Source: Undaria pinnatifida
Taxonomy: Eukaryota; Sar; Phaeophyceae; Laminariales; Alariaceae
Direction: 5' to 3'
Assembly: GCA_012845835.1 (NCBI GenBank)
Contig: JABAKD010000009.1
Span: forward strand, 11,461,785-11,525,784
Length of the DNA: 64,000 nucleotides
This document shows, piece after piece, positions 11,901 through 22,093 of this stretch. Every line of letters begins with the position of its first letter. Position 1 is the first letter of the stretch. The notes under the pieces were generated by a model that searched no databases, was not told the origin of the DNA, and was given only the letters and a program-made list of their open reading frames with translations. The position numbers and the translations under genes are program-made.

Positions 11901-14900
11901 TCCTTCTCGTCCCTGTTCTCTCGGGGGGGATCTAACTTCCAACACGCTATCACGTTGCCAACACGCTATCACGTTGCCACCGCTTCTCCCCTGCATTCCC
12001 CTGCATATACCCCCCTACCCCCCCCCTGTCCCCTCCTGTACCTGGCAGCTATCTAGTTCGTCCCGCAGAGCCCGAAGTTCCCGATCAGACGCTTGCGCCC
12101 TTCCCGTTCGCATCGACGGAGTTCCAGCGTGTTGCGCCCCCTGCGGGAGGTTTAAGCCGAGCGATCCCGGGGCGGAGTGTTATGTGCCGCGCGAGGGTGG
12201 GCGTGCTCGCGCGGGTCGGGGTGACGTCGCTGTCATAGTGGCGGCTAGCGGCGGCGTCATCTCGATAAACAACAATTCCGCGATGGGTATATGGCCGTGC
12301 GACGATTTGCGCGGCAGCTCGCGAGAAATGTGACAACATTTTGCTGACATGCAAAATCGACCCAACCATCGTCACGGCGCGCTAGTTGCGCTTGGGAGAA
12401 ACCTTTCCTTTCGTTCTATCGCAGCACGTCACAACAAGCCATTAAAAAGCCAACGAAAACCGTAGACGTAACACAGAGGCACACCAAAATAACAGCCAAC
12501 AAAGTCCAAGCCGAGCCAACACAGCACAACAGAAACGAATCCACCCAATCTAACCCAACTCAACCCAACCCAACCCAACCCAACCCCAATCCACCCATAA
12601 ACCCAAACCAAGCCAGACCCCAACCAAGCCAGACCCCAACCCAACCCAAATCCACCCATACCCAAACCTAACCAACCCAAAGCCACACCAAAATCAAAAC
12701 CCAACTCCAAAACCCAAACCCAAACCTAAACCCCAACAACGACACACCGCCCCACCACATTCCAAGGCATGCCACGGCACCCTGTCCTACTCCATCGCAC
12801 CTCCACCGCCCCCGTCGGTGAGCCCCGCTTGGCCTCGGCCAAGGCCGCCGCTAGCTGCGCCGCCGTGGCCTCTAGGTCGGTCTGCCTCGCTTGCGCTTGC
12901 CGCATCCACGCCCGGTGTCTCGCCTCCACATTCTCCGCCTCTGCTTCCGCTCGCGTAAGGGCCTCCCGCACCTACAACACCACAACAGTTGGGCAGAGGG
13001 TTTCGGGAGCACGCAGGGGGCGAACTCATTTGTTGCATACCTTAGTCATTTGACCATTGACCACGCATCCCTTTCGAGACGGAGCACCGTTCCTACTCCT
13101 AATAGAGACACCTCCAACATTTGGGCACTCATTACGCTTCTTCCATATACTACATAGAAACTGTTTGCTTATCCTATCCCCGTCCTGTTTCGCCGTCTGC
13201 GGCCACCATCTATCTCCTAGGATAGCGATCGTTTTCTCGCTACTCTCTAGTCTACCAAACTCTTTCATGTCACATACGTCGAATTTCCTCATCTCCTCCT
13301 CTAACATTTACTTCCACATCAAAGCGCTGACTTTTGAACGTGCACGAAGCTACGAAGCCAAGACGAATACCAAGTACCTGGTACCTGGCAGCGTTAAAAA
13401 GGACAACAGGAACAAGAAGCATAAGAGCACCGGGCGCAGATCACCGGGCGCAGAGCACCGGCAAGCTGTAAATGCTGTCGGATGTAGAAGTTAGTTGGCG
13501 CTAGAGTCCTTTGCTGTCCCGTTCCTCGTTGTATATTTCACATTCTCCTACTATATGAGTCCTACTCTCTATTGTTGTGCCACACGGGCACATATTTGTA
13601 GCCACGTCTTCCTCCTTCCAACTACTGGTGTATCTAACATCTTCTACCTGGTAGGTCCAGGTCCCCCACACGAAATCGCAGTTACAGCTTTTTCGCGTAG
13701 TCCATTGGGCCGTGCAGATACGTTTTCATTCCAATATATTCCTTCAAACCCGTATATCTGCGAGTGCTTCTCCTCTTTCACCTTATTTCTTAGCGCTTGC
13801 CTTTGCCTTTCTTCTATTCTTTTTTTTACTTCTATCTTGCGTCCGCCAAACTTCTGTGTAGACAGTACCTCTTCTTCGCCTCCCCCTATTCCCTTCCATA
13901 TTTTCTCGACTACGTTATCCCATCTTATTCGAGCTCGCCCTTATGTTCTTTTCTCCCGCACAGCATCGTCAACTATGGCTGGCAACCTCTTTTCTGGCAT
14001 ATTCTTCACTTTATAATGCCATTTCAACTTTCTCACGTCTCTAGTTGTTTCAAGTGGGTATGTTCCTAGTTCTTCTCTTAATACTGTATTTCTCGTCGTA
14101 CTTGAGCATCCTAGTATCTTTTTAGCTGCTGTCATCTGCACTGTTCCCAGTGTTGGTTACGAAATTCGCTTTCCCTTCCCATACTTCTCCTGCATACTCT
14201 AACTTTGGTACAATCACATTCATTAGAATACATATTTTAATCATAGTGTCAAGGTGCGGGTCTGTTAGGATCTCATCCATCTTGCCCACCTGTGACTTAC
14301 CTTTTCCTATTGCTTTCGCTATGTGTGCATCCCAAGAGCAGTCCTTTGGGATCTCTACGCCAAGGCACAGTATATTGGTCTACGATCGGTAGTTCATCTT
14401 CTCCCCACTTCCATTTGAAATTTACCGCATTCACCCTATCTTCCTTACATATAACTACCGCGCATTTCTTCACGTTCGCCTTCACTCTCCATTGGGGCGA
14501 GCAGGGGGGGGGGGTTAGCGGGCGGGGACGGTTCAAGGGAGGGGGAGACGGGGGGTTGGGAAAAGAGCTTTGTTCGGGTTCCTGCGAAGCCTCACACACG
14601 GTTACACAGTTCTCTTTCCACGGATCCTACGTAGCAGCCACAAAACAACAACAAACTCCGACCACAACGAACAAAAAAAAGGCATTATCCCCCCCCCGCC
14701 TGCTCTCCCCTAACCCCCTCCCCCTTTCTCCCCCCTTTGCCCCCAACAAGCAATGCCTGCCTGGTCAATGAAAACCCGCCGTGCTCCGTCCCGGCATTGT
14801 AGGGATGCGAGGGTATATACCATATGGTCATACGACTACGACAACGCACGAAATGAGTAAACCTCCCCACCCCCCCCCATCCTCTCCCCTCCCCCTCCCT

Positions 14901-17900
14901 CCCTCCCTTCCCTCCCAACCTACTTCTTCCGCGGACCGGTTCTGTCCTGAGCGCGCCCCCTTCAGCTCCTCCAGCAGCTCCTCCTTCTCGTGGGTCAGCC
15001 TGGCCGCAGTGTCCTCCCGCTCCATCGCAAACGCCTCCAAAGCCGACAACGCCGACCGCGCCTGAACAAAACAAAAAAAAGGATCCCATCCACGGTATAT
15101 GAAAGCAGCAGCCAGCATTCCCCAGAAGAACCGCCATATGTTACCAAAGAAGACAAAAGATAAAACCAAGTGGTGGGAGGGTGGGTGGGTGGGTGAGTGG
15201 AGGGGGGGGGGGGGTGAGGGTTGGGGCGGGGATGTGTGTGGGGGTGCCAGTGAAGGTGTGATGTGGGGGTGGGGGGGTCGGGGTCTGGGTGGGGGTAGGG
15301 GTGAGAGTCGGGGTGGGGGTGGGGGTAAGGGTCGACGTAGGGGTGGGTTTGCAAGCTAAAAATAACATGGCATCTGCACGGTAACAAATCGGGTAAACTT
15401 TTAAGCTGCAGGCCTCCAATCGATGCAAATCCGAAAGCTTCCGTGTACCATCCCTCTGTCGAAAACGCCATCATCAAGTCATCACCAACACCATCGTCGT
15501 CAGTCGAACACAGGTTTCGATTGCTAACATTGCCTTCCCCACGATTCTCCTCGAGTACGCCGAGCGCGCCTATGCACTGCTGTGCCAGAACACAAACTGC
15601 GCAATTTTCTCAACTTCTTCAAATCCACCACTCACAACATCAACGAAAAGCCCGAAACTTGTAAACAGCTATCAAAAGACGACGTCATATGTAGGTCAGC
15701 TGTCAGTATACAGACGACAGAAACGCCGGAAAAAGGATGAAACCCGTGCTCGCACCTCGTCGGTCTCTCGCTCTTTGTCCTTCAGCGCCCGCTCCATTCC
15801 TTCGAGGTTCGTTAGGAAAACTTTCTTCTCTTCAAGCTGTAGCGTGCGCAACTCGTCCATCTCCGCCGCCATCGTTTTCTGCAGCAATGAACGACAAGCC
15901 GCACATGTGTAAACATCGTTGTGGAATCTGTCAGGCCGCGTTGAGCCAAAAGGTTCCTACTGCTGCTTGTGCTACTGGCGCTGCTACTGGTGCTCGTGCT
16001 GCTACCGATACTGCTACTGCAAGTATCATTGCTAAAACAACAATTGCTATATATTAATATTACTAACATGCTGTACCTGGTATGTACTAAAAAACGAAAT
16101 AACAGAACCACCTCCCACAGGCACGAAAAAAAACACCCCTGCAAGCATTATTGCTGTCACAAATATTGCTATATACTATTATTACTACTATAATACCACA
16201 AACTACGGGTTCGTACAGCAGCGACAGCATCTTCTAGTCGAGCGTTTGCCTTCGCACCTCCCTGTCCATTGCGGCAGCTTTCTGTCGCCGAAGCTTTTCT
16301 GCCGCGGTTTTGAGCTCCGTCTCCTGACCCCGCAACCTGTGGTCCAAGCGACGATACGACATTGAGTCAGGGCGGGGGGGGGGGGGGGTCGGTGGGTTTT
16401 GGTGAAACAGACAGTCGTTCACTGGTCAATGTACTAACAAACTTCGTCCAGACGTTTCGGGACGCACGATCGATCTCTCTCCGATTATACTGGGTGCGGA
16501 CGGTAGCATGAATAACAAGCCAACCCGGAAAGCGCGGTTCTATGTTCCTACCTTTCTTCTGTGTCCTCAAGCTCCAGGCTAAGCTCCTCCACTTCCGCGC
16601 GAAGGCTCATCGCCTCCGCCCGGAGGCCCTTCGCATCACCACCACCCCCCGCCCCCCCCCCGCCCCCCCTCCTCCCATCCTCAACAGTCCCCCCAGTCCT
16701 CTGCGTTCTCGGCCATCGCCACCGCCGCCGCCACCACCACCAACGGCCACGGATTCACGGACACTTTGTGGCCTTTCGTCACCGCTCACTAAATCCACGT
16801 CGGGCCTCGCGGCGCCCCCCCCCGCGCCAGCGCCTGGTCTTACGTCCGAGCCTACACAAACTGTGGCAGTATCGCTACTTCGGGCGCCCGTCATCGCCAC
16901 CGGCGCCGCTGCGGCAGCGGTGCCCCTCGCACTCGCGCGGTAGTCCTGAGATTGCCGCGGTTGTGATGGCTCGGAAGGGGCCATCCTTGTGGAAGGAGAG
17001 AGGCTGCGGTTCGAGAGCAAGCCAGAAGGGTTGCTCGCGTGATTATCCGTAGCAGTGGACGCTCGGGCCCTGCCTTGCCCCAACCCCACCTCCGCCGTCA
17101 TCCCGCCCCCCGCCCCCACCTCCAACTTGTTGTTATCATTATTGTTATCGCTACCGTTCTCGTCGTCGCTATCTCCGTCTCTTTGCCTGTGCACGCTGGA
17201 GATGCCGGCAACACCTGCTTCTAGCGGCGGCGACGGCGGCGACGGTGGACTTCTCTGCCGCGCTTCGCTAGCGTCATCGTAGGTCGCGCCACCGCCACCC
17301 TTCCCTTTCCCCACCGGTGACGTGGCCGCCGAGGACACTGTTCCTCTGTCCGACCATACACTGCCGTCCTCCTTGCCCGGGGCCCCACCCGTCCCGCCCG
17401 ACGTTTCGCGAAGGTGACGGTGCACGGCCGGGTGCTGCGGAGTTGTTGAGCCAGTCGTCGCTGCTGCCGCCACCGCCGCCGCCGCCGTCGTTGGCGCGAC
17501 CGCCGATTCTTCGACGCCAGGCGACGAATAGCCCGAGGCTGTGCGTGCGTGCCCAAGGGTTGAGAGCGGCGCTGGAGAAAGCTTCTGTGGCGAGGGTGTC
17601 GCGGTCGCGGTGAAGCCTGTCGCCGTTGTTGCTGGTCCTGCTGCCGCTGCTACACCTGTTGCTGCTGCTGCAATTGTTGGTGTTGCTGGTGTTGCGTTCG
17701 ATAGGTTGCGTCTCGTGTTGCCGCCGGACTCGACCGTGCGGCCTGCAGGCGATAACGCGGATGAATGCGGGATGCTTTCGGGGGTCTCCCACTCTCCGCC
17801 TCCTCCCCCTCCTCCTCCTCCTCCTCCTCCTCCTCCGCCACCTCCGCCACCTCCTCCTCCAGCTGCTCCACCTCCAGCAACGTTCCGGGCGAAACTACTT

Positions 17901-20458
17901 GTCCTATTGCCGCCTCCGTCTTCTTCCGCCGCGCTCCCGCCCTCCCCGTAAAGGCTGGCGCCGGCTTGTTGCTCGTAGGAATACCCGCGCTTCTGCTGCT
18001 GCTGCGAGTTGCGATCGTATCCCCTACCAGCGGCGGAGGCTCGTCGGGTGTCATTGTACGAGCTGTTGTTTCCCGAGAGCTCGCCCTCTGACGGCTCCAC
18101 TACGCCACCGCCGCCGGCACTGGCTCTTAGCTTCACTTGCTGCTTGCGCTTGCGTCGACGCTCCGCGGCGGCGGCGGCGATATCTGCGCGTTTAAACGAA
18201 AAAAGAGTTAAAATCTTGGTTAGACTAGTCTAGTACGCAAGCGCTAACGGTGTACCGGTACATAAAATGTTATAAAAATAAAAATACACTCCAGCTGTGA
18301 GAACGAATATTTCGTCGAAACTCATATTTGCATAGAATATGTCGCTATCGTACGGGCTGGGCCAGCCAAGTAATTGCCAGAGGAGTAGGTTGGCCATGCC
18401 CCGCTCAATTTTACGCATTTAGGTGTGATTTTTGGACACGATGTTGATCATGGACCAACCGACAAACGGAAAGCCGGGCGTTTTGTTTTTTGTATTTTGT
18501 TCGAGAGATATGGCCGATACTACGATCAGAAAAATCAAAATCGCCCGTAACTTGGGTAATAAAACAAAAAACACAAAAGGCTAGCTTTCAGCTTGTGTGC
18601 ACATGCGGTTCAAAAACGTCGTTAGAATTTCAGATAAAATTATCGAAAATGAGCGAGGCGCAAAAATGCCACTTTCTCCATTTCTTGTCGAAAACACTTG
18701 ACTTATATATGGAATTGAGTTTTGGCATTATCTGTTGATGGGATGCGAATTGGGCAATAAACTGATATCAATGTTTTTCCAGAGTCTTCAGCATTGTCTC
18801 GACCAAATTTCACCTTGATCGGGTACGACGATATTTACATGATTTTTGTGTGGAAGAGTTGGTGCTTTTGAGTTTTCGCGGATATCTCCGCGAGATCAAG
18901 TTGGAAAAAAGAAGACTTAGACTCATGACAACGGAAAGCCGATAGTTTGGCCGAAAAAAATCCAAACTTTCGTTTTTGGATCCGGGCAACGTCGCTATGG
19001 GGAAAAATGGCTAAAATACTTTTTTTTGGCTCTTTTTTTGGTCATGCGGTCCAACAGGTCAATTTGTCCATTTTTCATCAAGCCTTGAGCAACACTGCCC
19101 ACCTAACACGATTGACCTTCGATCTCGAGATAGAGACAACCCATGGTCACTCCTCTTCGCTCCGGAAAAGGCCACATGAGGGTTGGGGGCAGTGCCGAAG
19201 AAATCATCTCGATCCATGCATTAGGGCGTGAGAGGTTGCTTGTGTTGTCCTGTGGTCTTCCGTCACATCCTCTCCAAATTCTGTTTTTCGCCCCTTGGGA
19301 GATGATAGAGATATTTTGTCTCAGTTTTCTACACACCAGCCGCCAAGTGTGTTTTTAACAGAAGCTTGATCGGCGCCCGCCACAAAAATCACCGGCCGTA
19401 GAGTGAGCGCTGTACACCAAGGGTGGGTCGGAGCCCCAAACGAGCTCGCCACGTTCAGAGTTCACGACGCCGTCGTTGATTTCGTCGAATGAAATGTGTG
19501 CAGAACACGAAATTGCGCCGCGTCTAATCCAAGATCTGCTTGAGAATTTCTCAGGCTGATGTTGGCAAAGATCGCCGCGAGAAATCGTTTTTTTTAGGGC
19601 TTTTCACGGGTCATGACCCGACCCGCGGGTCGGGTCAAGGGGGTTTCAAAATGTCGCGGGTCGGGCGGGGTCGGGTCAAAACATTTTAAAACCTCACGGG
19701 TCGGGTCGGGTCGAGTCAAGAGGTTTCAAAATCTCGCGGGTCGGGTCGGGTCGGGTCAAGAGGTTTCAAAATCTCGCGGGTCGGGTCGGGTCATGACCCG
19801 CGAGATACGGGTCACTCGCGGGTCAAGCCATTATGACCCGCGAATTATTTTCGGCTGACCCGCGGGTCAAACCCGCGGATCTGGCCCGCGGATTCGCCAT
19901 TTTCAAACTTACTACAGCTGAGGGCCATTGCCGTGCAGGCGCCCCACGGGTCCGACCCGCGGATCCGTAAATAAAATACAAAACTTTCCACTTCCTGCCT
20001 CTCTCGTGCCGATGCTCCAATCATATGTCATCACAGCGTGCAGAACAATCACCAGGCAGTACCCCTAGCTACTCGTACCAAGGCCTACAGCAGTGTGACG
20101 CGAAGCCCGTACCGGCTGAAGCCGTAACACAGTAGTAATATTACGGTCATACCAGTACGAAATATGACCAAACGTAAAAAGGCAAGGAAGAGCAGTCGTC
20201 GTCGAAGCAGCAGCAGCAGCACTGGCAGCAGCAAGCACCAGCAGCAGACTTCGGATTCTCGCGGATCGCAGCCTCTGCTGACAGACCCACCGCCCCAGTT
20301 GTGAGCTTGCTGCCGGAGGCGGCTCAGCTAGGCTGCTTGCTGGGGCTGGAGACTGCACAGATAGAAGATAGATACAGCAGTAGTAGTAGCTAGCTCGAGA
20401 ATTATCATACCAGTACGAAATGTGACCAAACGTAAAAAAGCAAGAGCAGTCGTCGTCG

Positions 20459-20499
<41 letters not shown>

Positions 20500-22093
20500 C
20501 CCTGGCAGCAGCGAGCACCAGCGGCAGACGACGCATCGTCACGGATCGCAGCCCCTGCTGACAGATCCACCGTCCCAGTTGTGGGCTTGCTGCCGGAGGC
20601 GGCTCAGCTAGGCTGCTTGCCGGGGCCGGAGACTGCACTTATAGCTACTTCGCTCGTCGGGTCGCTCGTCGGGTCGACTCGGTGGTCTACCGGTACGGGC
20701 ATGCCCATGCGTGTGGGATGCGGTTTCTTTCCCATTTTTCGTGCGCACACCACATCACATCATCAGCTGCAAACAATGCCGGTAAAAAACCTAGAGAACA
20801 CGACATTTTGGGAAAAGTACGAGGGACCAAGGACCAACCAACCGACCGAGGTATACATGCTTTGACCCGTGACTTTTCGACTTTGACCCGTGAGAAATGT
20901 CACGGGTCGAGTCGACGTGACCAGCATGAAACCCGCATCTCGCGGGTCACCCGGATTGTGGCGGGTCGGGTCGGGTCGGGTCAGGAGGATTTCAAAATCT
21001 CGCGGGTCGGGTCGGGTCGGGTCACGTGGTTTTCAAAATCTCGCGGGTCGGGTCGGGTCGGGTCAAGACGTCTCCAAATTCTCGCGGGTCGGGTCGGGTC
21101 GGGTCAAGACGTCTCGAAAATTTCGCGGGTCGGGTCGGGTCGGGTCGGGTCGGGTCGGGTCGGGTCAAGACGTCTCGAAATTCTCACGGGTCGGGTCGGA
21201 GACCCGACCCGACCCGACCCCGACCCGCGAGATTTGACCCGACCCGTGAAAAGCCCTTTTTTCTTTCCGGAATTCTGGAAAGTTTCCGAAAATAATTCTA
21301 CCAAATTCGGTCCATAGGCGACTGTTCAGGCAAACTTTGGATGAGATCTTCGGGAATTTCAAACTTTTGGCCTTTCATTATTACCGGTCTAACTCGTAAA
21401 AGCCGTGGCGGTAGAGCTTTCTGAAATTGTGTTCGTTTTTCGGCTGGCCCAGCTCGTACGTATTTCTAATTATTAATAGTAGTGATTGCCAAAGGGAAGG
21501 CAAGGCGACATTGGCTGCTTGCCTGCTGTGTAAATTGTGAAGTGTAATATACCACGTGTCATTTGTCCAACCAAATACCTGAACACGTACTCTTCTCTCC
21601 TCTCGACACCCCTCTTCCTATACCAGGTATATATTTATCACTCGACCAAACGTGTTATTGTCTGGTAAAAAGCGAGACCGTCAGGTTGCACAAGCTGCTG
21701 TGTGGCGGTAACATTTCTCTAACAAAGCAGCTGTGTTCAGGTACAGGGTACACTTACACCTTATAACCCTTCACAGTTGCGAATATACCAGCGGCAGCAG
21801 CACCAGCAGCACGGGCACATTGTATTGGCTTGTACCTGCCATCGGGTCGAGAAACGAGGGCTACTCGTAGTGCTGACCAGGTTCACCATATCCTGCTCAG
21901 ATTGGTTCCTACCTCATGAGAGGGCGGTTTGTTCTCTCAGAACCCAAGAACTACAAGTTGAAGTGCGTGGTGCGGCGTGAGAGTATACACACGCTCCTCC
22001 TACTTTTGCCTTACCTTGGTCCGTCAAGGAGTCCTTCGCTATGCTGTCCACGCCGTCCAGCAGGTTGGACGCGTACTTGATGAAGCGGCTCAT
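5706..22093 (-). CDS. Golgin-84: Golgin-84 (GOLGA5-type) Golgi tether, 14 exons
   Basis: A coiled-coil Golgi membrane tether anchored by a C-terminal transmembrane helix. Exons on the minus strand, 5' to 3': 22015-22093, 16552-18183, 16258-16336, 15756-15878, 14924-15061, 12801-12971, 12042-12140, 10920-10967, 10130-10229, 9276-9379, 8149-8317, 7237-7349, 6731-6776, 5706-5917. Phases agree at every junction except inside exon 2, where one base appears to be missing from a G-run. The start ATG (22091-22093) has an in-frame TAG two codons upstream. The N-terminus (MSRFIKYASNLLDGVDSIAK) resembles the amphipathic golgin-84 head. Exons 3-11 are Glu/Arg/Leu coiled coil, and the end reads SSVARAAFMAYLLLLHLW, the family's arginine plus membrane-anchor signature. 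About 1,040 residues against roughly 700 in known family members; the excess is the low-complexity exon 2. Family assignment is from remembered motifs. Confidence 0.82.
5935..6075 (-). repeat. GCA/GCAGCAG-rich minisatellite in the last golgin intron
   Basis: Irregular GCAGCAGGCAGCA units. Open minus-strand frames here (CCLLLPAAACC type) are repeat by-products, except that the lowest part runs into the real last exon. Confidence 0.8.
6264..6405 (+). repeat. Dispersed repeat family R1, copy 2
   Basis: Full-length forward copy with the same terminal and central motifs as the copy at 8,474. It lies in a golgin intron. Confidence 0.8.
6838..7030 (+). repeat. GACA/GGAC tetranucleotide array
   Basis: Nearly 200 bases of ACAG and ACGG units with few interruptions, in a golgin intron directly upstream (in gene direction) of exon 6731-6776. 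Its cysteine/serine-rich frames are artefacts. Confidence 0.9.
7237..7349 (-). CDS. Golgin-84 exon 12 ending at a GC donor
   Basis: Acceptor GGAGACAG, then 37 codons that include MRSRRRQDR and end in LGPIAKHEK. The only donor that keeps phase into exon 6731-6776 is AAAG|GCGAGT, a GC-AG type donor with otherwise strong consensus. The joined product (IAKHEK followed by IASVVDVLDR) matches the expected segment before the membrane anchor. Confidence 0.6.
7400..7475 (+). repeat. GGGAGGGAGACAAGGA minisatellite
   Basis: Purine-rich units of about 16-20 bases in a golgin intron. Confidence 0.8.
7766..7945. repeat. Compact block of CACGAATCGCG direct and inverted repeats
   Basis: CACGAATCGCG occurs at about 7,767 and 7,929. 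GCGAATCGTG at about 7,799 and CACGATTCGC at about 7,872 form a perfect 10-base inverted pair between them. AT-rich spacer. It could be a small MITE or a hairpin-forming relic. Confidence 0.5.
8474..8632 (+). repeat. Dispersed repeat family R1, copy 3
   Basis: The longest copy, ending in GGGTGAGC as does the copy at 45,905. In a golgin intron. Confidence 0.8.
9897..10075 (+). repeat. Degenerate CTG/CTA triplet array
   Basis: CTG, CTA and CTC triplets mixed over about 180 bases in a golgin intron. Confidence 0.8.
10540..10837 (+). repeat. CCCAA pentamer satellite
   Basis: About 300 bases of CCCAA with CAGCC and CCCGA variants, in the intron after exon 10920-10967. The flanks (from 10,400) hold a more degraded version. 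Glycine/tryptophan/valine frames on the minus strand come from the period. Confidence 0.92.
11225..11790 (+). repeat. Degenerate 12-base minisatellite
   Basis: About 45 diverged copies of a unit close to ACCGTTYCACGA. Because 12 is divisible by three, open frames persist on both strands (TNRSTNRS on plus, RFVKRFV on minus), but there is no other coding support. It lies in a golgin intron. Confidence 0.8.
12540..12720 (+). repeat. Degraded CCCAA-type array
   Basis: CAACC and CCAAAC units related to the satellite at 10,540, in the intron just after exon 12801-12971. Confidence 0.75.
13030..14560 (-). pseudogene. LINE reverse-transcriptase C-terminal relic
   Basis: Minus-strand frames read in order: NVKKCAVVICKEDRVNAVNF, a LGVEIPKDCSWDAHI segment one frame away, KKILGCSSTTRNTVLREELG, then GDRWWPQTAKQDG. 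This matches the post-catalytic (thumb and tail) part of LINE reverse transcriptases; the catalytic core and the endonuclease are absent. A frame shift lies near 14,370. It sits in the golgin intron between exons 14924-15061 and 12801-12971, in the same orientation as the gene. The 3' end at about 13,043 matches the fragment at 459-501. Confidence 0.75.
14750..14858 (-). repeat. Dispersed repeat family R1, copy 4 (partial)
   Basis: Reverse-oriented copy lacking the GCGAAGC end. In a golgin intron. Confidence 0.75.
15175..15350 (+). repeat. G-rich GGGTGGGGGT array
   Basis: Strongly strand-asymmetric G tract with irregular GGGGGT units, in the intron between exons 15756-15878 and 14924-15061. 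It has G-quadruplex potential. Confidence 0.75.
16552..18183 (-). CDS. Golgin-84 exon 2, low-complexity with a frame break
   Basis: Begins after a clean acceptor (CGTTTAAACGCGCAG). It encodes a basic segment (ERRRKRKQQVKLRAS), then about 480 residues rich in Gly, Ser, Ala and Pro with a poly-Gly run, and ends in coiled coil (LRAEVEELSLELEDTEER) before the donor at 16551. The long frame stops at 16607-16609, while the coiled-coil ending is in another frame. One extra base in the G/C homopolymers at 16,645-16,672 would reconcile them; a sequencing error or an unseen small intron are both possible. Confidence 0.7.
18265..18340 (+). repeat. Short dispersed repeat R3, copy 1
   Basis: AAAATACACTCCAGCTGTGAG followed by an ATATTTCGTCGAAACTCAT-like segment. 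Reverse copies are at 30,938-31,045 and 34,226-34,335. It lies about 80 bases upstream of the exon 2 acceptor in golgin intron 1. Confidence 0.7.
18400..19585. other. A+T-richer block in golgin intron 1
   Basis: About 1.2 kb with clearly lower G+C than its surroundings and no simple repeats. No exon, tRNA or transposase motif seen. Probably a degraded insertion; identity unknown. Confidence 0.4.
19596..21256. mobile_element. Foldback/hAT-like non-autonomous element with GGGTC arrays
   Basis: The block is bounded by inverted copies of AGGGCTTTTCACGGGTC (19,596 onward, and its complement ending near 21,256). Just inside each end lie arrays of GGGTCGGGTCAAG with an AGACGTCT spacer (19,606-19,880 and 20,870-21,240). 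Flanking 8-base T-rich segments (8 of T on the left, TTTTTCTT on the right) resemble an 8-base target duplication. Subterminal GGGTC repeats and 8-base duplications are typical of hAT elements. No transposase frame is present. Family call is an inference. Confidence 0.5.
20145..20640. repeat. Direct duplication of a ~220-base segment with CAG runs
   Basis: Copies at about 20,145-20,358 and 20,406-20,640 share CATACCAGTACGAAATRTGACC, a CAGCAG run of different length, and GAGGCGGCTCAGCTAGGCTG. They sit inside the foldback element. Confidence 0.85.
22015..22093 (-). CDS. Golgin-84 exon 1 (start exon)
   Basis: 26 codons plus one base, ending in a good donor (AAG|GTAAGG). It encodes MSRFIKYASNLLDGVDSIAK and then DSLTDQ. 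The one-base remainder joins exon 2 to give an Asp followed by a poly-Ala/Arg/Lys stretch, as in plant golgin-84, where a basic stretch follows the head. The intron to exon 2 is 3.8 kb and carries most of the window's GGGTC arrays. Confidence 0.75.

Noticed and set aside
13057-14771. Plus-strand frames of 145-173 residues
   Set aside because: Antisense shadows of the LINE relic, whose minus-strand frames carry recognisable family motifs.
16561-18195. Long plus-strand frames opposite golgin exon 2
   Set aside because: Proline/leucine/arginine-rich shadows of the GC-rich exon on the other strand; splice phases support the minus strand.
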